Origin: Rhizobium sp. 16-449-1b
Lineage (GTDB): Bacteria; Pseudomonadota; Alphaproteobacteria; Rhizobiales; Rhizobiaceae
Direction of reading: 5' to 3'
DNA length: 64,000 bases
Assembly: GCF_017741935.1 (NCBI RefSeq)
Contig: NZ_JAGHMH010000029.1
Span: forward strand, 62,001 to 126,000
The notes below the pieces were generated by a model. It saw only the letters and a program-made list of their open reading frames with translations, did no database searches and was not told where the DNA came from. Both the position numbers and the translations under genes were made by a program. Positions 7,711 to 16,418 of this stretch are shown piece after piece. Each line of letters starts with the position of its first letter. The first letter of the stretch is position 1.

Positions 7711-8754
7711 ATGTCATTCGTTTTTAGGCTTCTTTTCCTGGTGCTTGTGTTTGCTTCCGGTGGCGCGCAAGCTGCCGACGACGACTGGCATGTCGCGAAA
7801 ACGACAAATCAGGTCAAGTTTACCCTCGATCGAGCGAATTGGTCAGATGTCCATGTTGGGGATGTGATTCCAAACAAGGCATGGCTGTCGACCGGACCTC
7901 GAGGGCGGCTGCAGCTTACGCGAGGCGTCGAAACGATCTCGCTGCAACCCAGCACCCTCGCGTCCATCACAACGTCTGGCTTTTTCTCACGAAAGACCGA
8001 AATCCTTCAGCAGGTCGGTTCCGTTGACCTTGAGATTGAAAAGAGAAGTCAGCCCCACACGACTGTTCAGACGCCGTTTCTGGCTGCCGTAGTTAAGGGA
8101 ACCAGCTTTCACGTGACGGTTGGCAAGACCAAGGCTTCCGTTTCAGTGGATCGGGGACTGGTTGAAGTTACCTCATTTGCAAGCGGGCAGCGCTCTGACA
8201 TTGGGCCTCGCCAAAGTGCGACTGTCGATCGCAAGCAAGGAATGTCGGTGTCGGGGCAAGTAGAACCATCCATTGTCAGTGTGCCACGCTCGGCTGCGCG
8301 CATACCAGCGATCGGGCAAGTGAAGCTCAGCGAAGCGCCGACGACCGCTCACCGCGTTTCAGCAGGTGAAGCCGCGCCTGATAAGAAAAGCGACAATGTA
8401 GGTGGAAAAAGCAGCAGTAATGGAAAAGCTGGCAGTTCCAGCGGCAACGCCAGTGGAAATGGCAACAGCGGCCACAATGCTGGTGGAAACGGCAAAGGAA
8501 ATAACGGAAACGGAAACGGCAACGGTGGTGCAAGTGGGAACGGTAACAGCGGCGGCGGCAACGGGAACGGCAACGGCGGTAGCGGCAATGGCAATGGCAA
8601 TGGCAACGGTGGGAACGGCGGCAGTGGGAACGGTGGCGGCAACGGCAACAATGGCGGTGGAAATGGAAATAACGGGAACGGAAATGGTAATGGGGGTGCA
8701 AGCGGAAACGGAAACAGTGGAAATGGTAGCGGCGGCAGGGGCAACAACAAGTGA
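7711..8754 (+). CDS. Exported FecR-domain protein with Gly/Asn-rich tail
   Basis: The 347-residue product has a signal peptide ending GAQAAD, a FecR domain (about 60-180) with the expected pattern (GDVIPNKAWLSTGPRGRLQL, VVKGTSFHV, G-L-V-E-V) and a C-terminal tail of more than 110 residues made almost only of Gly, Asn and Ser. ATG at 7711 follows AGGGGA at 6 bases. FecR domains are periplasmic and here probably bind a ligand or partner; the gene overlaps the CHASE2 protein gene by 4 bases, so the two are likely made together and may act as a sensor pair. Confidence 0.8.
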   Translation: MSFVFRLLFLVLVFASGGAQAADDDWHVAKTTNQVKFTLDRANWSDVHVGDVIPNKAWLSTGPRGRLQLTRGVETISLQPSTLASITTSGFFSRKTEILQQVGSVDLEIEKRSQPHTTVQTPFLAAVVKGTSFHVTVGKTKASVSVDRGLVEVTSFASGQRSDIGPRQSATVDRKQGMSVSGQVEPSIVSVPRSAARIPAIGQVKLSEAPTTAHRVSAGEAAPDKKSDNVGGKSSSNGKAGSSSGNASGNGNSGHNAGGNGKGNNGNGNGNGGASGNGNSGGGNGNGNGGSGNGNGNGNGGNGGSGNGGGNGNNGGGNGNNGNGNGNGGASGNGNSGNGSGGRGNNK

Positions 8755-11519
8755 TTGCCAAATCCAAGGCTCTCTGGAGGTCGCTAGGTAGTAGATCCGG
8801 ATCTGTTGTTCTCCGACTTGCTCTGATTGCCACCCTGATAGCATTGCCGTTGGTCGCGCCCGGTATGTTTATGGTGCAGAATTGGAACGACAACTTCGTC
8901 GCGAAGCGATTTCAAATGGCTCCCCGCAGTGCCTCCGGGACGATCGCATTCATCGCCATCGATAAAAAGAGCTTGGACGCCATAGGTGTCTGGCCTTGGC
9001 CACGTGGCGTGTACGCCGATCTGATCGACTGTATTTCCGCAGCTGGCGCTGGTGACATTTTCATCGACGTTGACTTCAGCACACCTTCCCAGATGTCGGA
9101 GGACAATAAGCTTGCTGCAGCTTTGGACCGAGCTGGTGGAAGTGTGCTTCTCCCTGTTTTTCGCCAGCAAGTCACGGCTAAGGGTTCTGAAACCACTATC
9201 ACCAAACCGATTAGCTTGCTGGCCGAGAAGTCATGGCCCGTGTTTGCAAATGTTGCATTGGATTCGGATGGCAATGTTCGTCGCTTCTCGCTTGGAGAGG
9301 AGTCTGCTGCTGTCTCTACTCAATCTGCTGCGGCTACTTTGGCGAAATCAGACAGGCATACCGGGTCGTCTTTGGTTGATTTTTCGATAGGTCCGGATAC
9401 CGTACCGACATTCTCTTTGTCTGACGTGCTCAGTGGACATGTGGGTGCCGATGCGCTGAGAGGGCGGTCGATTGTTGTTGGAGCTTCGGCCACTGAACTG
9501 AAGGACATCTTTCCCGTCCCGATTTATGGCGTATTGGCTGGTCCAATGATCCATATTCTTGCAGCCGAAACCTTGTTGCAGAACAGGGACCTTCGCACTT
9601 TCAACCAAATGCCCCTTGAGTTGTTTTTTTCCGCGGTGCTGATTGTGGTCGCACTGACTTGGCGCTCGATCGGTATCGCAAGCTTGGCCATTCTTACGGG
9701 ATCGTTGGGGTTGTTGATCGAAATCGGCGCGTTTCTTCTTCAAAAGGAGTTCGGTTTCATCATCGGAACGGCCGTACCCTGGCTGATCTTGTTGCTTTCC
9801 TTGCTGATGTTCCTCAATGAACGGCTCGACTTCGGACAAATGCTCATCGTCGTCGCAAACGTCGAGAGGAGAAATGCTCGCCGTTTGATGGAACGGATCA
9901 TTCAAGACAGTTCCGACGCTGTCATCGCGTTTGACACTCGTCTCAAAATTATCGAAGCCAGCCAATCTGCCAGGCAGCTATTCAATACAAAGGTCGGTAA
10001 CGATCTTTTCGACCATGCCGATCCTGCGGTTGTCGAAGCAGTGCAGGTGCTCATCGCAAGACATTGTGCCGACCCTTCGAAAATTCATTCGACGACTATG
10101 GAGTTTTCGACGCAGGTCGGTGCGAAAACGCTTCATCTTGAGGCAGTCACAACGATCTCGCCAAACGAGCGAACTGACGCTACCCAGAGTGATGCCGGCT
10201 TTGCTGGCTGCCTCATTTTACGAGACGTGACAGCTCGTCGACTATATCATGAGCGGCTGCGATACCTAGCGGAGCACGATGATCTCACTGGCCTCCTCAA
10301 TCGTCGCGAGTTCGCAGCACGCCTTGATGTGTCCGAGGAGACCTACCAAATCGCGGTGCTTGACGTCGAGCGATTTTCTGGCGTTTGCGCGACCCTCGGT
10401 CGGGACACCGGCGACGACGTGTTGAGGGCTATAGCTACCCGCCTGCGTTCAGAGTTCGGCGAGGGCCCCATCGCCCGATTGGCGGGCGATGTTTTTGCAG
10501 TCGCTTTGAGTTCCATGGACCTTCAAGAAGCGGAAGGTGCCGCTTTGAGGCTTCTTGATCTGTTTAAGGATCCAATTGCCGTCGGGTTCACCTCAGTCCC
10601 GGTCGGTATTCGGGTTGGTGTTGCGCAAGCGGCTGATGACAGTGCTGAGAACCGCGTCAGGTACGCTGAGTCCGCGCTGGATTTGGTGCGCTCTGCGCCG
10701 GGTCGGCAATGGGCGCAATATGATCCCGCTTCGGCCGTTCGCCAAGCGCGAGCGCGGCGTCTGGAAGCTGACATGCGAGATGCGCTCGTACAGAGCCAAT
10801 TCTTCCTTTTGTACCAGCCACAAATCGAACTCGCCAGTGGCCGGCTGATCGGCGCTGAGGCTCTTATCAGGTGGCAGCATCCGGAGTTTGGACTTATCTC
10901 GCCTGTCGAATTCATCCCGATCGCGGAGTCCACCGGGCTTATATGCGAAATGGGACGCTGGACACTGATCGAAGCATGCGCAGAGGCAGCCGATTGGCCG
11001 GGCGACATCTCGGTGGCAGTCAACGTGTCTCCTATTCAGTTCGCACAGTCCGACGTTGAGGAGATTGTTCAGGAAGCTATAGCCGCTTCCGGCTTGGCTG
11101 CGTCGCGTCTTTGCCTCGAGTTGACCGAGTCCACATTTTTAGAGCAAGGCGGACCAACTATCGAGAAGATGCGCAGGTTGAGAGGCGCAGGAATTTCCAT
11201 AGCACTTGACGATTTCGGCACGGGCTACTCGTCAATGAGTTACCTGGCTTCGCTTCCTTTGGATAAATTGAAAATCGACCAGTCTTTCGTTCGGGTCATG
11301 AACGCCGATGGGGGAGTTCTGGAAATCGTCAAAGCTGTTGTTTCGCTGGCGCATGGGCTGAAGCTCGCCGTCGTCGCGGAGGGGATCGAAGGAAAGGCTG
11401 AGGTCGAAACCTTGCAACGGCTCGGATGCGAAACGGGGCAAGGCTATCTCTTTGGGAAGCCACAGCCGGCACGGGAGTTGTTCAAGCCTAAAGTTACGCA
11501 TCTGGCTTTTGGGACGTAA
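8751..11519 (+). CDS. CHASE2-PAS-GGDEF-EAL membrane protein, probable c-di-GMP phosphodiesterase
   Basis: A 922-residue protein starting at GTG within the stop of the FecR gene. Order: one membrane segment (about 20-40), periplasmic CHASE2 domain (45-290), three membrane segments (295-365), PAS-like region (380-490), GGDEF domain (505-655), EAL domain (670-910). The GGDEF signature is replaced by AGDVF at about 578, so diguanylate cyclase activity is unlikely. The EAL domain keeps the catalytic set: EAL (about 701), VNVSP, ELTES, DDFGTGYSS (about 820), KIDQ and AEGIE. It should hydrolyse c-di-GMP in response to a periplasmic signal, perhaps relayed by the FecR protein. Function is inferred from motifs. 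Confidence 0.85.
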   Translation: MIAKSKALWRSLGSRSGSVVLRLALIATLIALPLVAPGMFMVQNWNDNFVAKRFQMAPRSASGTIAFIAIDKKSLDAIGVWPWPRGVYADLIDCISAAGAGDIFIDVDFSTPSQMSEDNKLAAALDRAGGSVLLPVFRQQVTAKGSETTITKPISLLAEKSWPVFANVALDSDGNVRRFSLGEESAAVSTQSAAATLAKSDRHTGSSLVDFSIGPDTVPTFSLSDVLSGHVGADALRGRSIVVGASATELKDIFPVPIYGVLAGPMIHILAAETLLQNRDLRTFNQMPLELFFSAVLIVVALTWRSIGIASLAILTGSLGLLIEIGAFLLQKEFGFIIGTAVPWLILLLSLLMFLNERLDFGQMLIVVANVERRNARRLMERIIQDSSDAVIAFDTRLKIIEASQSARQLFNTKVGNDLFDHADPAVVEAVQVLIARHCADPSKIHSTTMEFSTQVGAKTLHLEAVTTISPNERTDATQSDAGFAGCLILRDVTARRLYHERLRYLAEHDDLTGLLNRREFAARLDVSEETYQIAVLDVERFSGVCATLGRDTGDDVLRAIATRLRSEFGEGPIARLAGDVFAVALSSMDLQEAEGAALRLLDLFKDPIAVGFTSVPVGIRVGVAQAADDSAENRVRYAESALDLVRSAPGRQWAQYDPASAVRQARARRLEADMRDALVQSQFFLLYQPQIELASGRLIGAEALIRWQHPEFGLISPVEFIPIAESTGLICEMGRWTLIEACAEAADWPGDISVAVNVSPIQFAQSDVEEIVQEAIAASGLAASRLCLELTESTFLEQGGPTIEKMRRLRGAGISIALDDFGTGYSSMSYLASLPLDKLKIDQSFVRVMNADGGVLEIVKAVVSLAHGLKLAVVAEGIEGKAEVETLQRLGCETGQGYLFGKPQPARELFKPKVTHLAFGT

Positions 11520-11834
11520 TCATTCAGGGCGCAGCAATCAGGATCGAGACGATGGGGTGTCCTTTGGATGATTCATTGAAAGTGATCCTTGCGCCATATT
11601 TTCAGCAATCTTCGATCGCGATCCAAGGACCGAATTTCGAGGTGCGCCAGGAGTTTATTGACCCAGTCACCCTCCAAGTTTCATGAATGGGCTATGAACT
11701 CGGTCAAGCACGGCGTGTTTGGTGCGCCAAAGGTCCGACGTCCCCTCAGACTGAAGTCGGAGGTGGGATTCTCAGTGGAACGGATACACCAAGCAAGCAT
11801 TTACCTGCGGTCTAATAACCCGAGGTAAGGCCCA
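11520..11834. other. Intergenic stretch with promoter elements
   Basis: No gene seen. Holds GACTGAAGTC at 11749-11758 and an EcfG-like promoter at 11777-11801. Confidence 0.4.
11777..11801 (+). promoter_or_regulatory. EcfG-like promoter
   Basis: GGAAC, 16 bases, CATT, ending 33 bases before the ATG at 11835. GACTGAAGTC lies 18 bases upstream of the -35. The -10 is a weaker match than at 479 or 14817. Confidence 0.4.
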
Positions 11835-12107
11835 ATGAAAAAAACCATTATTGCTATCGCACTAGCTTTCTCGTCCATTATTGCCGTCCCCGCGGCGTCC
11901 TACGCAGATACCGTCGTCATTCGTACTGATGATGGTCCTCGCCCGCATCGCGGCTGGGAACGAGGCGAGCACCGTGGCTGGGATAATGATCGGAGAGCAC
12001 GAGTCGTGCGTGAAGATTATGGCCGCCACCCGTCTTGCTTCACGAAACGAGTTGTAACCTATCGGGACGGTGAGCGAGTTTCGCGGACAACCAAGGTTTG
12101 CCGCTAA
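11835..12107 (+). CDS. Small exported basic protein, unknown function
   Basis: Ninety residues with a clear signal peptide (MKKTIIAIALAFSSIIAV...SYA), then an Arg/His/Asp/Gly-rich mature part with repeated RGWE/RGWD motifs and two Cys (SCFTKRVV, TKVCR) that could form a disulphide. GAGGTAAGG lies just before the ATG. Secreted proteins of this type are common in rhizobia; function unknown. Confidence 0.65.
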   Translation: MKKTIIAIALAFSSIIAVPAASYADTVVIRTDDGPRPHRGWERGEHRGWDNDRRARVVREDYGRHPSCFTKRVVTYRDGERVSRTTKVCR

Positions 12108-12128
12108 CTGAAACCAAGTTCGCTCAAC

Positions 12129-12170
12129 GGAGCCGGATCGTAATCCACCTTCCGGCTCCTGTAGTTTCTG
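12129..12170 (+). terminator. Probable terminator hairpin
   Basis: GGAGCCGGA/TCCGGCTCC (12129-12137, 12151-12159), 22 bases after the preceding stop. The T tract after it is weak. Confidence 0.5.
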
Positions 12171-12665
12171 CTTCTAGGCGCGATCACCGACAGGCGGCAG
12201 TGATTTCCTATGTTACATGTCGTTCGAATAAATGGAGATATCCTCAGGCCGATAGCAATTTGTTTACCATGCAGCGGTAGCTTGGCCATGTCACGGGAAA
12301 CACCCAGACAAGACAAGTGCGAGGGTTGCATTTGTAATGAGTAGTGGCACCTCGCCTCGTCTTTGTCGGGGATTGATGCGCAACCGCCATTTACAGAGGC
12401 TTTTCAGGAAGCATTATCGCTTTCGCGATGCTAATCGCTAAACCTGCATGCAATTCGAACAGAATTTTTGTCCCAAGGATGCGGCGGTCTACATCCGCCC
12501 ACGCCACTGCTCCACCTGGGCGCCTCAGCAGGCTTATCGGCAGCCGGAACCGCTAGTGCTATCCTGTAAAACAATCCCTGGGCTCCACGTGCTGAGTTGG
12601 CGGCAGTCGAGCGGCTCTTTCGGTGTCTTGCCACCAATAGGTCTGTCACGAGGGACAGTGACCGC
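12171..12665. other. Stretch without a recognisable gene
   Basis: No frame on either strand has convincing coding character; no repeats or promoters are evident. Confidence 0.4.
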
Positions 12666-13016
12666 TTAGTCAAGGCTCACAGGCTGTCCATGGGGAGTCC
12701 GCAAGAAGGCTCGCTCCCATGCATGCTCGCGCTCGTGGAGTTCGGGCCGTGACACCTTCCCGCTGTCTGCGAGCAGCCGTTCAATAGCGGATAGGACAGC
12801 GCGAAAGTAAGTTTCCGACCCATCGGCCGCCCCATTCTTGGCCGATGCTCTGATCTCCGCGCCCAGCGCATTAGTCCAAGATGCTGAGGAAATATGGCCA
12901 GACTGGACAAGAAGGTCCGCCATAGCGAGCGCCTGAGCGTGCCAAGGCTCCAGAAACGGCGGCTCTCCATCCCTCGCGACCAGTCTTTCCGAGATGAAAT
13001 TGTCATGCGGGTTCAA
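12666..13016 (-). CDS. Nitrile hydratase accessory protein (activator/metallochaperone type)
   Basis: A 116-residue protein of the small nitrile hydratase accessory family: it contains EPPFLEPWHAQALAMADLL, the conserved W...ALGAEI segment and a Y...LSAIERLL helix. Relatives bind the alpha subunit and help insert cobalt. TTG at 13016 is chosen because GGGAGA precedes it and it gives the expected start NPHDNF; it overlaps the end of the beta gene by 14 bases, which fits translational coupling. Last gene of the nthA-nthB-accessory operon. Confidence 0.75.
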   Translation of the reverse strand: MNPHDNFISERLVARDGEPPFLEPWHAQALAMADLLVQSGHISSASWTNALGAEIRASAKNGAADGSETYFRAVLSAIERLLADSGKVSRPELHEREHAWERAFLRTPHGQPVSLD

Positions 13017-13659
13017 GATAGTTCTCCCACAAGTCGACGAACACTTGGTCGACGGCATCCGTCGCTTCCGGCCAGAGTTCGCTCGCGTCGAACGTCACTG
13101 TATAAAGATGTTCAGCTCTTCCACCACCTTTCGCTGACGCGTCAGGAAGCCGGTGGGCTCCGTGATGTGCATCGACGACACCACAGCGTCCTCGAACATA
13201 TCCAGGCAATCTTGTATGTCCGGGCGATCCCAATGCCGAACATCGAACAAAATCGCCACGTGAGAACAACGCAACCGTGCCGACTTCGCAGGAATAGCTC
13301 TTAGGGTCCATGACGTAGTTGCGCGCACCCTCGACGGTATCGGCTGCATACGCGGGTTCAGGAAGAAAGGAGGACTTGCCGGATTTGATTTCAGCTAGCG
13401 TAATATAGCCCTCATCGACGAACTGTGCCGCGAGGGTTGTGATCCACTGATCGAAATACGGTCGCGTCAGGTAGTCCGTGGGTACGATCGTTTCGCGGCA
13501 GTGCCGGAACCAGTCTATCGACCATCCCGAGCCAAGTGCTGAGGACTGAACGATGCCAAAAGCCCGGGCCTCCCAGTCGGCGTGAAAAGGCACGTCGTCT
13601 TGTTTGTTTGGAACTGGACCAAAGCCCTCCCGGCCACCGAGATCATGGACCCCATCCAT
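13003..13659 (-). CDS. nthB: Nitrile hydratase subunit beta
   Basis: The 218-residue product begins MDGVHDLGGREGFGPV, the standard start of the family, and ends LWENYLEPA, its standard end. SPGHTRLPGYVRGRCG and the ELW segment of the SH3-like C-terminal domain are present. With the alpha subunit it hydrates nitriles to amides in the cytoplasm. The ATG overlaps the stop of nthA (TGATG). Confidence 0.88.
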   Translation of the reverse strand: MDGVHDLGGREGFGPVPNKQDDVPFHADWEARAFGIVQSSALGSGWSIDWFRHCRETIVPTDYLTRPYFDQWITTLAAQFVDEGYITLAEIKSGKSSFLPEPAYAADTVEGARNYVMDPKSYSCEVGTVALFSRGDFVRCSALGSPGHTRLPGYVRGRCGVVDAHHGAHRLPDASAKGGGRAEHLYTVTFDASELWPEATDAVDQVFVDLWENYLEPA

Positions 13660-14306
13660 CAGCTCACCTCGCTTGACGGATGAAGGTCCCGCTGAGTGCC
13701 GATCATGGAATTGCGCGTCACTAATAGTGCAAGCGCGTCCTCGCTCAAAGCGTCGAGCCCAGTGGGCCTCTGCGGCACGATGAGGTAACGTCGTTCCGAC
13801 GTTGAGTCCCAGACGCGCACCTGTGTCTCCGCGTCAAGTTCGACTCCGAACTCCTTGAGCACGCCTCTAGGGTCTCGAACAGCCCGCGCACGGTATTCGT
13901 TGGATTTGTACCAGGCCGGCGGCAGGCCGAGCAGCGAAAAGGGATAACAAGAGCACAATGTGCATACGATGAGATGGTGAACCTGTGCTGTGTTTTCGAC
14001 CGCCTGGAGATGGCCCGTGGCATGCCCAGCGAAGCCCAGTTCAGCGATGGCCGAGGTCCCGTTCGCGAGAAGCCTTTTCTTGAAACCGGGATCGGTCCAG
14101 GCTCGCGCGATAACGGCAGCTCCGCGCTTGGGTCCGATTTCATCGCGGTACATCTCGATCCAGGCGTCGATCGCCGCCGCGTCGAGCAACTTCTTCTCCG
14201 TCAGCAGGCTTTCTAGGGCTTTGGTTCGTAGAGCGGGTTCGGATGGGAGGTCGCTGTGGAGCTCGTGGTGAATGTGCGACAGCTTTTTGGAGTCGAATTC
14301 TGTCAT
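13659..14306 (-). CDS. nthA: Nitrile hydratase subunit alpha, cobalt type
   Basis: A 215-residue catalytic subunit. The metal claw motif VCTLCSCYPF is visible at about residue 108; Thr between the first two Cys is typical of the cobalt enzymes (Ser in iron enzymes). LPPAWYKS and the RVWDS...RYLIVPQRP segment are also typical. Start at 14306 (MTEFDSKK) gives the usual length; an upstream ATG at 14336 is possible. First gene of the operon; no regulator is adjacent. Confidence 0.88.
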   Translation of the reverse strand: MTEFDSKKLSHIHHELHSDLPSEPALRTKALESLLTEKKLLDAAAIDAWIEMYRDEIGPKRGAAVIARAWTDPGFKKRLLANGTSAIAELGFAGHATGHLQAVENTAQVHHLIVCTLCSCYPFSLLGLPPAWYKSNEYRARAVRDPRGVLKEFGVELDAETQVRVWDSTSERRYLIVPQRPTGLDALSEDALALLVTRNSMIGTQRDLHPSSEVS

Positions 14307-14686
14307 GGCAACATCCCGTCTCGGTGGTGCGGTCATTCCGCTATGCGAGCGCCGCAATTGCTCTTTCAATCCTATAACAGAACGCCCTGTGGACTAAGAA
14401 AAAACAGTTCAAGCAAACAGAATGATAGCCGGTGGCGCATAGCCTGCGACGCGACTGCCGGCTGAGAGCGGCGGCGATATTGCCTAAACGTTGGAAAATG
14501 TATTGCGTGATCTGGAGAGCGTTGCTCAGGCACCTGGCAATTACAACCTGATCCCGTTTTTCAGTAGGCATTGGGCGTCCAAGAAGAGAGGGATATCAGC
14601 CTGCGCCTCGTCACAAAAATGTCTTTGACCATGGCTTGGATCACTTTCGTTAGCTTTCCTTTACTGGAGGGCGTTCCCTTTACCTC

Positions 14687-14708
14687 GCCCGCGATCGCGG
14701 GCTTTTTG
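14687..14708 (+). terminator. Intrinsic terminator without an obvious gene
   Basis: Perfect palindrome GCCCGCGATCGCGGGC followed by TTTTT. Nothing protein-coding precedes it on the plus strand for several hundred bases, so it may end an unannotated RNA or block read-through. Confidence 0.6.
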
Positions 14709-14777
14709 TGTAGCAATTTTGCTGATGTCAACCGCATGGCATAGGGCTCGACGACTTCGATCTTCCACTTCACCTCA

Positions 14778-14809
14778 GACCTAGGTCTGAGCTGCCTCCG
14801 ACCTAGGTC
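14778..14809 (+). promoter_or_regulatory. Paired 10-bp palindromes GACCTAGGTC
   Basis: Two identical copies at 14778-14787 and 14800-14809, 22 bases start to start (two helical turns), ending 7 bases before the GGAAC of the EcfG-type promoter. A similar pair precedes the gene at 20532. Confidence 0.55.
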
Positions 14810-14816
14810 CGACCCG

Positions 14817-14841
14817 GGAACCTGCAGCAATTACAGCCGTT
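14817..14841 (+). promoter_or_regulatory. EcfG-type promoter of a DUF1236 gene
   Basis: GGAAC at 14817-14821, 16 bases, CGTT at 14838-14841: exact consensus, 44 bases before the ATG. Confidence 0.65.
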
Positions 14842-14885
14842 TGTCTCCCCAGCGACAGAGCGTCGCAAAAGAAGAGGAGATGAAC

Positions 14886-15284
14886 ATGTCTTTCAAACTT
14901 GCAGCGACTGCGATCACAGCGATCACCCTCATGTCCGGCGTTGCCATGGCACAGTCTGGTACCGTTAATGGGGCGGCAGGAGGAGCCGTTACCGGTGCCA
15001 TCGTCGGTGGTCCCGTCGGTGCGGCTGTTGGCGGCGTCACGGGTGCCGTTGTCGGCACCATCATCGATCCGCCGCCGGCAAAGGTCGTCACCTATGTTCG
15101 CGAAGCGCCGGCTCCGGCAGCCCCTGTCGTGGTGCAGGAAAAGGTCGTCGTCGGTCATGCCTTGCCAGAGACTGTCGTGGTCACGCCGGTTCCCGAGAAC
15201 CCGAAATATGGCTACGCGATCGTTAACAACGAACGGGTCATCATCGAACCTTCGTCCCGCAAGGTTATCCAGGTCATCAATTGA
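14886..15284 (+). CDS. Exported DUF1236 protein with glycine-zipper segment
   Basis: The 132-residue product has a signal peptide ending AMAQ, a Gly/Ala/Val zipper region (about 25-55) and a C-terminal DUF1236-type repeat: EKVVVGHALPETVVVTPVP, YGYAIVNNERVIIEP, then the final RKVIQVIN. ATG at 14886 is correctly spaced from GAGGAG, unlike the ATG at 14880. It is a close relative of the product at 20532-20819. EcfG control is predicted from the promoter. Function unknown, envelope location likely. Confidence 0.75.
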   Translation: MSFKLAATAITAITLMSGVAMAQSGTVNGAAGGAVTGAIVGGPVGAAVGGVTGAVVGTIIDPPPAKVVTYVREAPAPAAPVVVQEKVVVGHALPETVVVTPVPENPKYGYAIVNNERVIIEPSSRKVIQVIN

Positions 15285-15382
15285 TCGCGCTCGGTTGGGC
15301 GGGGCGGCGCAAGCCGTGCCGCCTGCCCCGATTGGACCTCTGCCGCCGATTGGCGGCGGCGAACATCCTCAAACAACAACGG

Positions 15383-15988
15383 ATGACGACAATGAACGGT
15401 CTCGCAAGCGTTGCGTTTGGAATAGCTACGGTCGTGGGCACCGTTACGCTCGCAGCATCCGTGGCCTCGATCGGCATGGCGGAGAATACGGAGCAAGGCT
15501 TGCGCGGTCTGAGGGACGCCGATCTCTGGACGACAGAGCCCACGCGTGTCGATCCCGCACTTCAAACCTATGAGCGATTGCCTGCCGCACTTTCGACATA
15601 TGCAATGGCTGACAGCCGGAGGGTCGCCGCAAAGCGACCGACCGCGGCCGCACCTGTTGTCGCCGATATCCCGCCGCCAGCGATCGAAATGTCGGCCGAA
15701 CATCTGAATTGGTGCGCGTCGCACTACCGGTCGTTTGACCCGGCGACGAACACCTATCGCTCATTCCAGGGGCAAGTTCGCGTCTGCCAGCCCCCATCGG
15801 AAACGAGCGGTGCCGCCATGACGTCCACGTCATCAACTGTCGTCGACCCATTGGCAAACGCTGCGATGTGGTGTGCCAATCGCTACAAATCCTATCGCGC
15901 GGAAGACAATACCTATCAGCCTTACGCTGGCCCCCGCATGAAGTGCACACCGCCGGCCGAAAACCGGACGGTTGCCGCAAACGAATAG
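15383..15988 (+). CDS. BA14K-like protein with two repeats
   Basis: Two hundred and one residues: an N-terminal hydrophobic segment (about 5-30), an Ala/Pro/Arg-rich middle and two BA14K-type repeats, HLNWCASHYRSFDPATNTY and AMWCANRYKSYRAEDNTYQ, each followed by a second Cys. The family includes a Brucella immunoreactive lectin-like protein. ATG at 15383 or 15392; neither has a strong ribosome site. It follows the DUF1236 gene by 98 bases and may be co-expressed. Confidence 0.75.
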   Translation: MTTMNGLASVAFGIATVVGTVTLAASVASIGMAENTEQGLRGLRDADLWTTEPTRVDPALQTYERLPAALSTYAMADSRRVAAKRPTAAAPVVADIPPPAIEMSAEHLNWCASHYRSFDPATNTYRSFQGQVRVCQPPSETSGAAMTSTSSTVVDPLANAAMWCANRYKSYRAEDNTYQPYAGPRMKCTPPAENRTVAANE

Positions 15989-16092
15989 CCGACCGGATAT
16001 CCAGCTAGTGAATCTTGCTATCTCGGACCGAAGCCCGTGTTGTCGGCTGGTTCGTCGTGGTTAGCTTCATCGATACGACAGGAGGGCGGGTG

Positions 16093-16410
16093 ATGCCGTC
16101 AAAGATGACAGCTGAGATCCGGCAAGCCCGAAACGGCCTGCAGTGGATGGGTCACGATGAGCGCATTGAACTGGTGTCTCGCATTCTGTCCGAGTTGCGA
16201 GATATCAGAAAGGACGTGCTGGGCCGTATCCGGGCGGACAAGTGCATCTGGCTCGACACGCTCATCGCGCGGGCGTCTTCGAAGCTTATCCAGATCGCTG
16301 CCATGGATGATATGGAATTTCAGCTGGTGCTGATCGAGTTCGAGAAGCTGCTCGGAATTTTTGACGCACCGGACCCCGACCTTCGCCATTTGTCACCGAC
16401 GATACATTAG
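16093..16410 (+). CDS. Small helical protein upstream of an orphan receiver
   Basis: A 105-residue, all-helical, soluble protein (ELVSRILSELRDIRKDVLGRI). GGAGGGC precedes ATG at 16093. It is followed after 8 bases by the receiver gene at 16419 and is probably in one operon with 16842 and 17212. Could be a regulator or partner of that receiver; no known family. Confidence 0.6.
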   Translation: MPSKMTAEIRQARNGLQWMGHDERIELVSRILSELRDIRKDVLGRIRADKCIWLDTLIARASSKLIQIAAMDDMEFQLVLIEFEKLLGIFDAPDPDLRHLSPTIH

Positions 16411-16418
16411 GAGCGATC

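Larger units (their letters stand above)
14307..14885. other. Intergenic stretch with terminator, palindromes and promoter
   Basis: No protein gene recognised. Holds a plus-strand terminator at 14687-14708 with no visible upstream gene, paired GACCTAGGTC palindromes and an EcfG promoter. Confidence 0.4.

Noticed and set aside
8400..8750. Tandem short repeats and long open frames on the minus strand in the Gly/Asn-rich region
   Set aside because: They are a consequence of GGN/AAN codon repeats of the plus-strand FecR-domain gene. There are no CRISPR-like unique spacers, and the minus-strand translations are Pro/Leu- or Arg/His/Cys-biased shadows.
11589..11828. A 79-codon plus-strand frame before the 11835 gene
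   Set aside because: It overlaps the promoter and palindrome of that gene and has no ribosome site.
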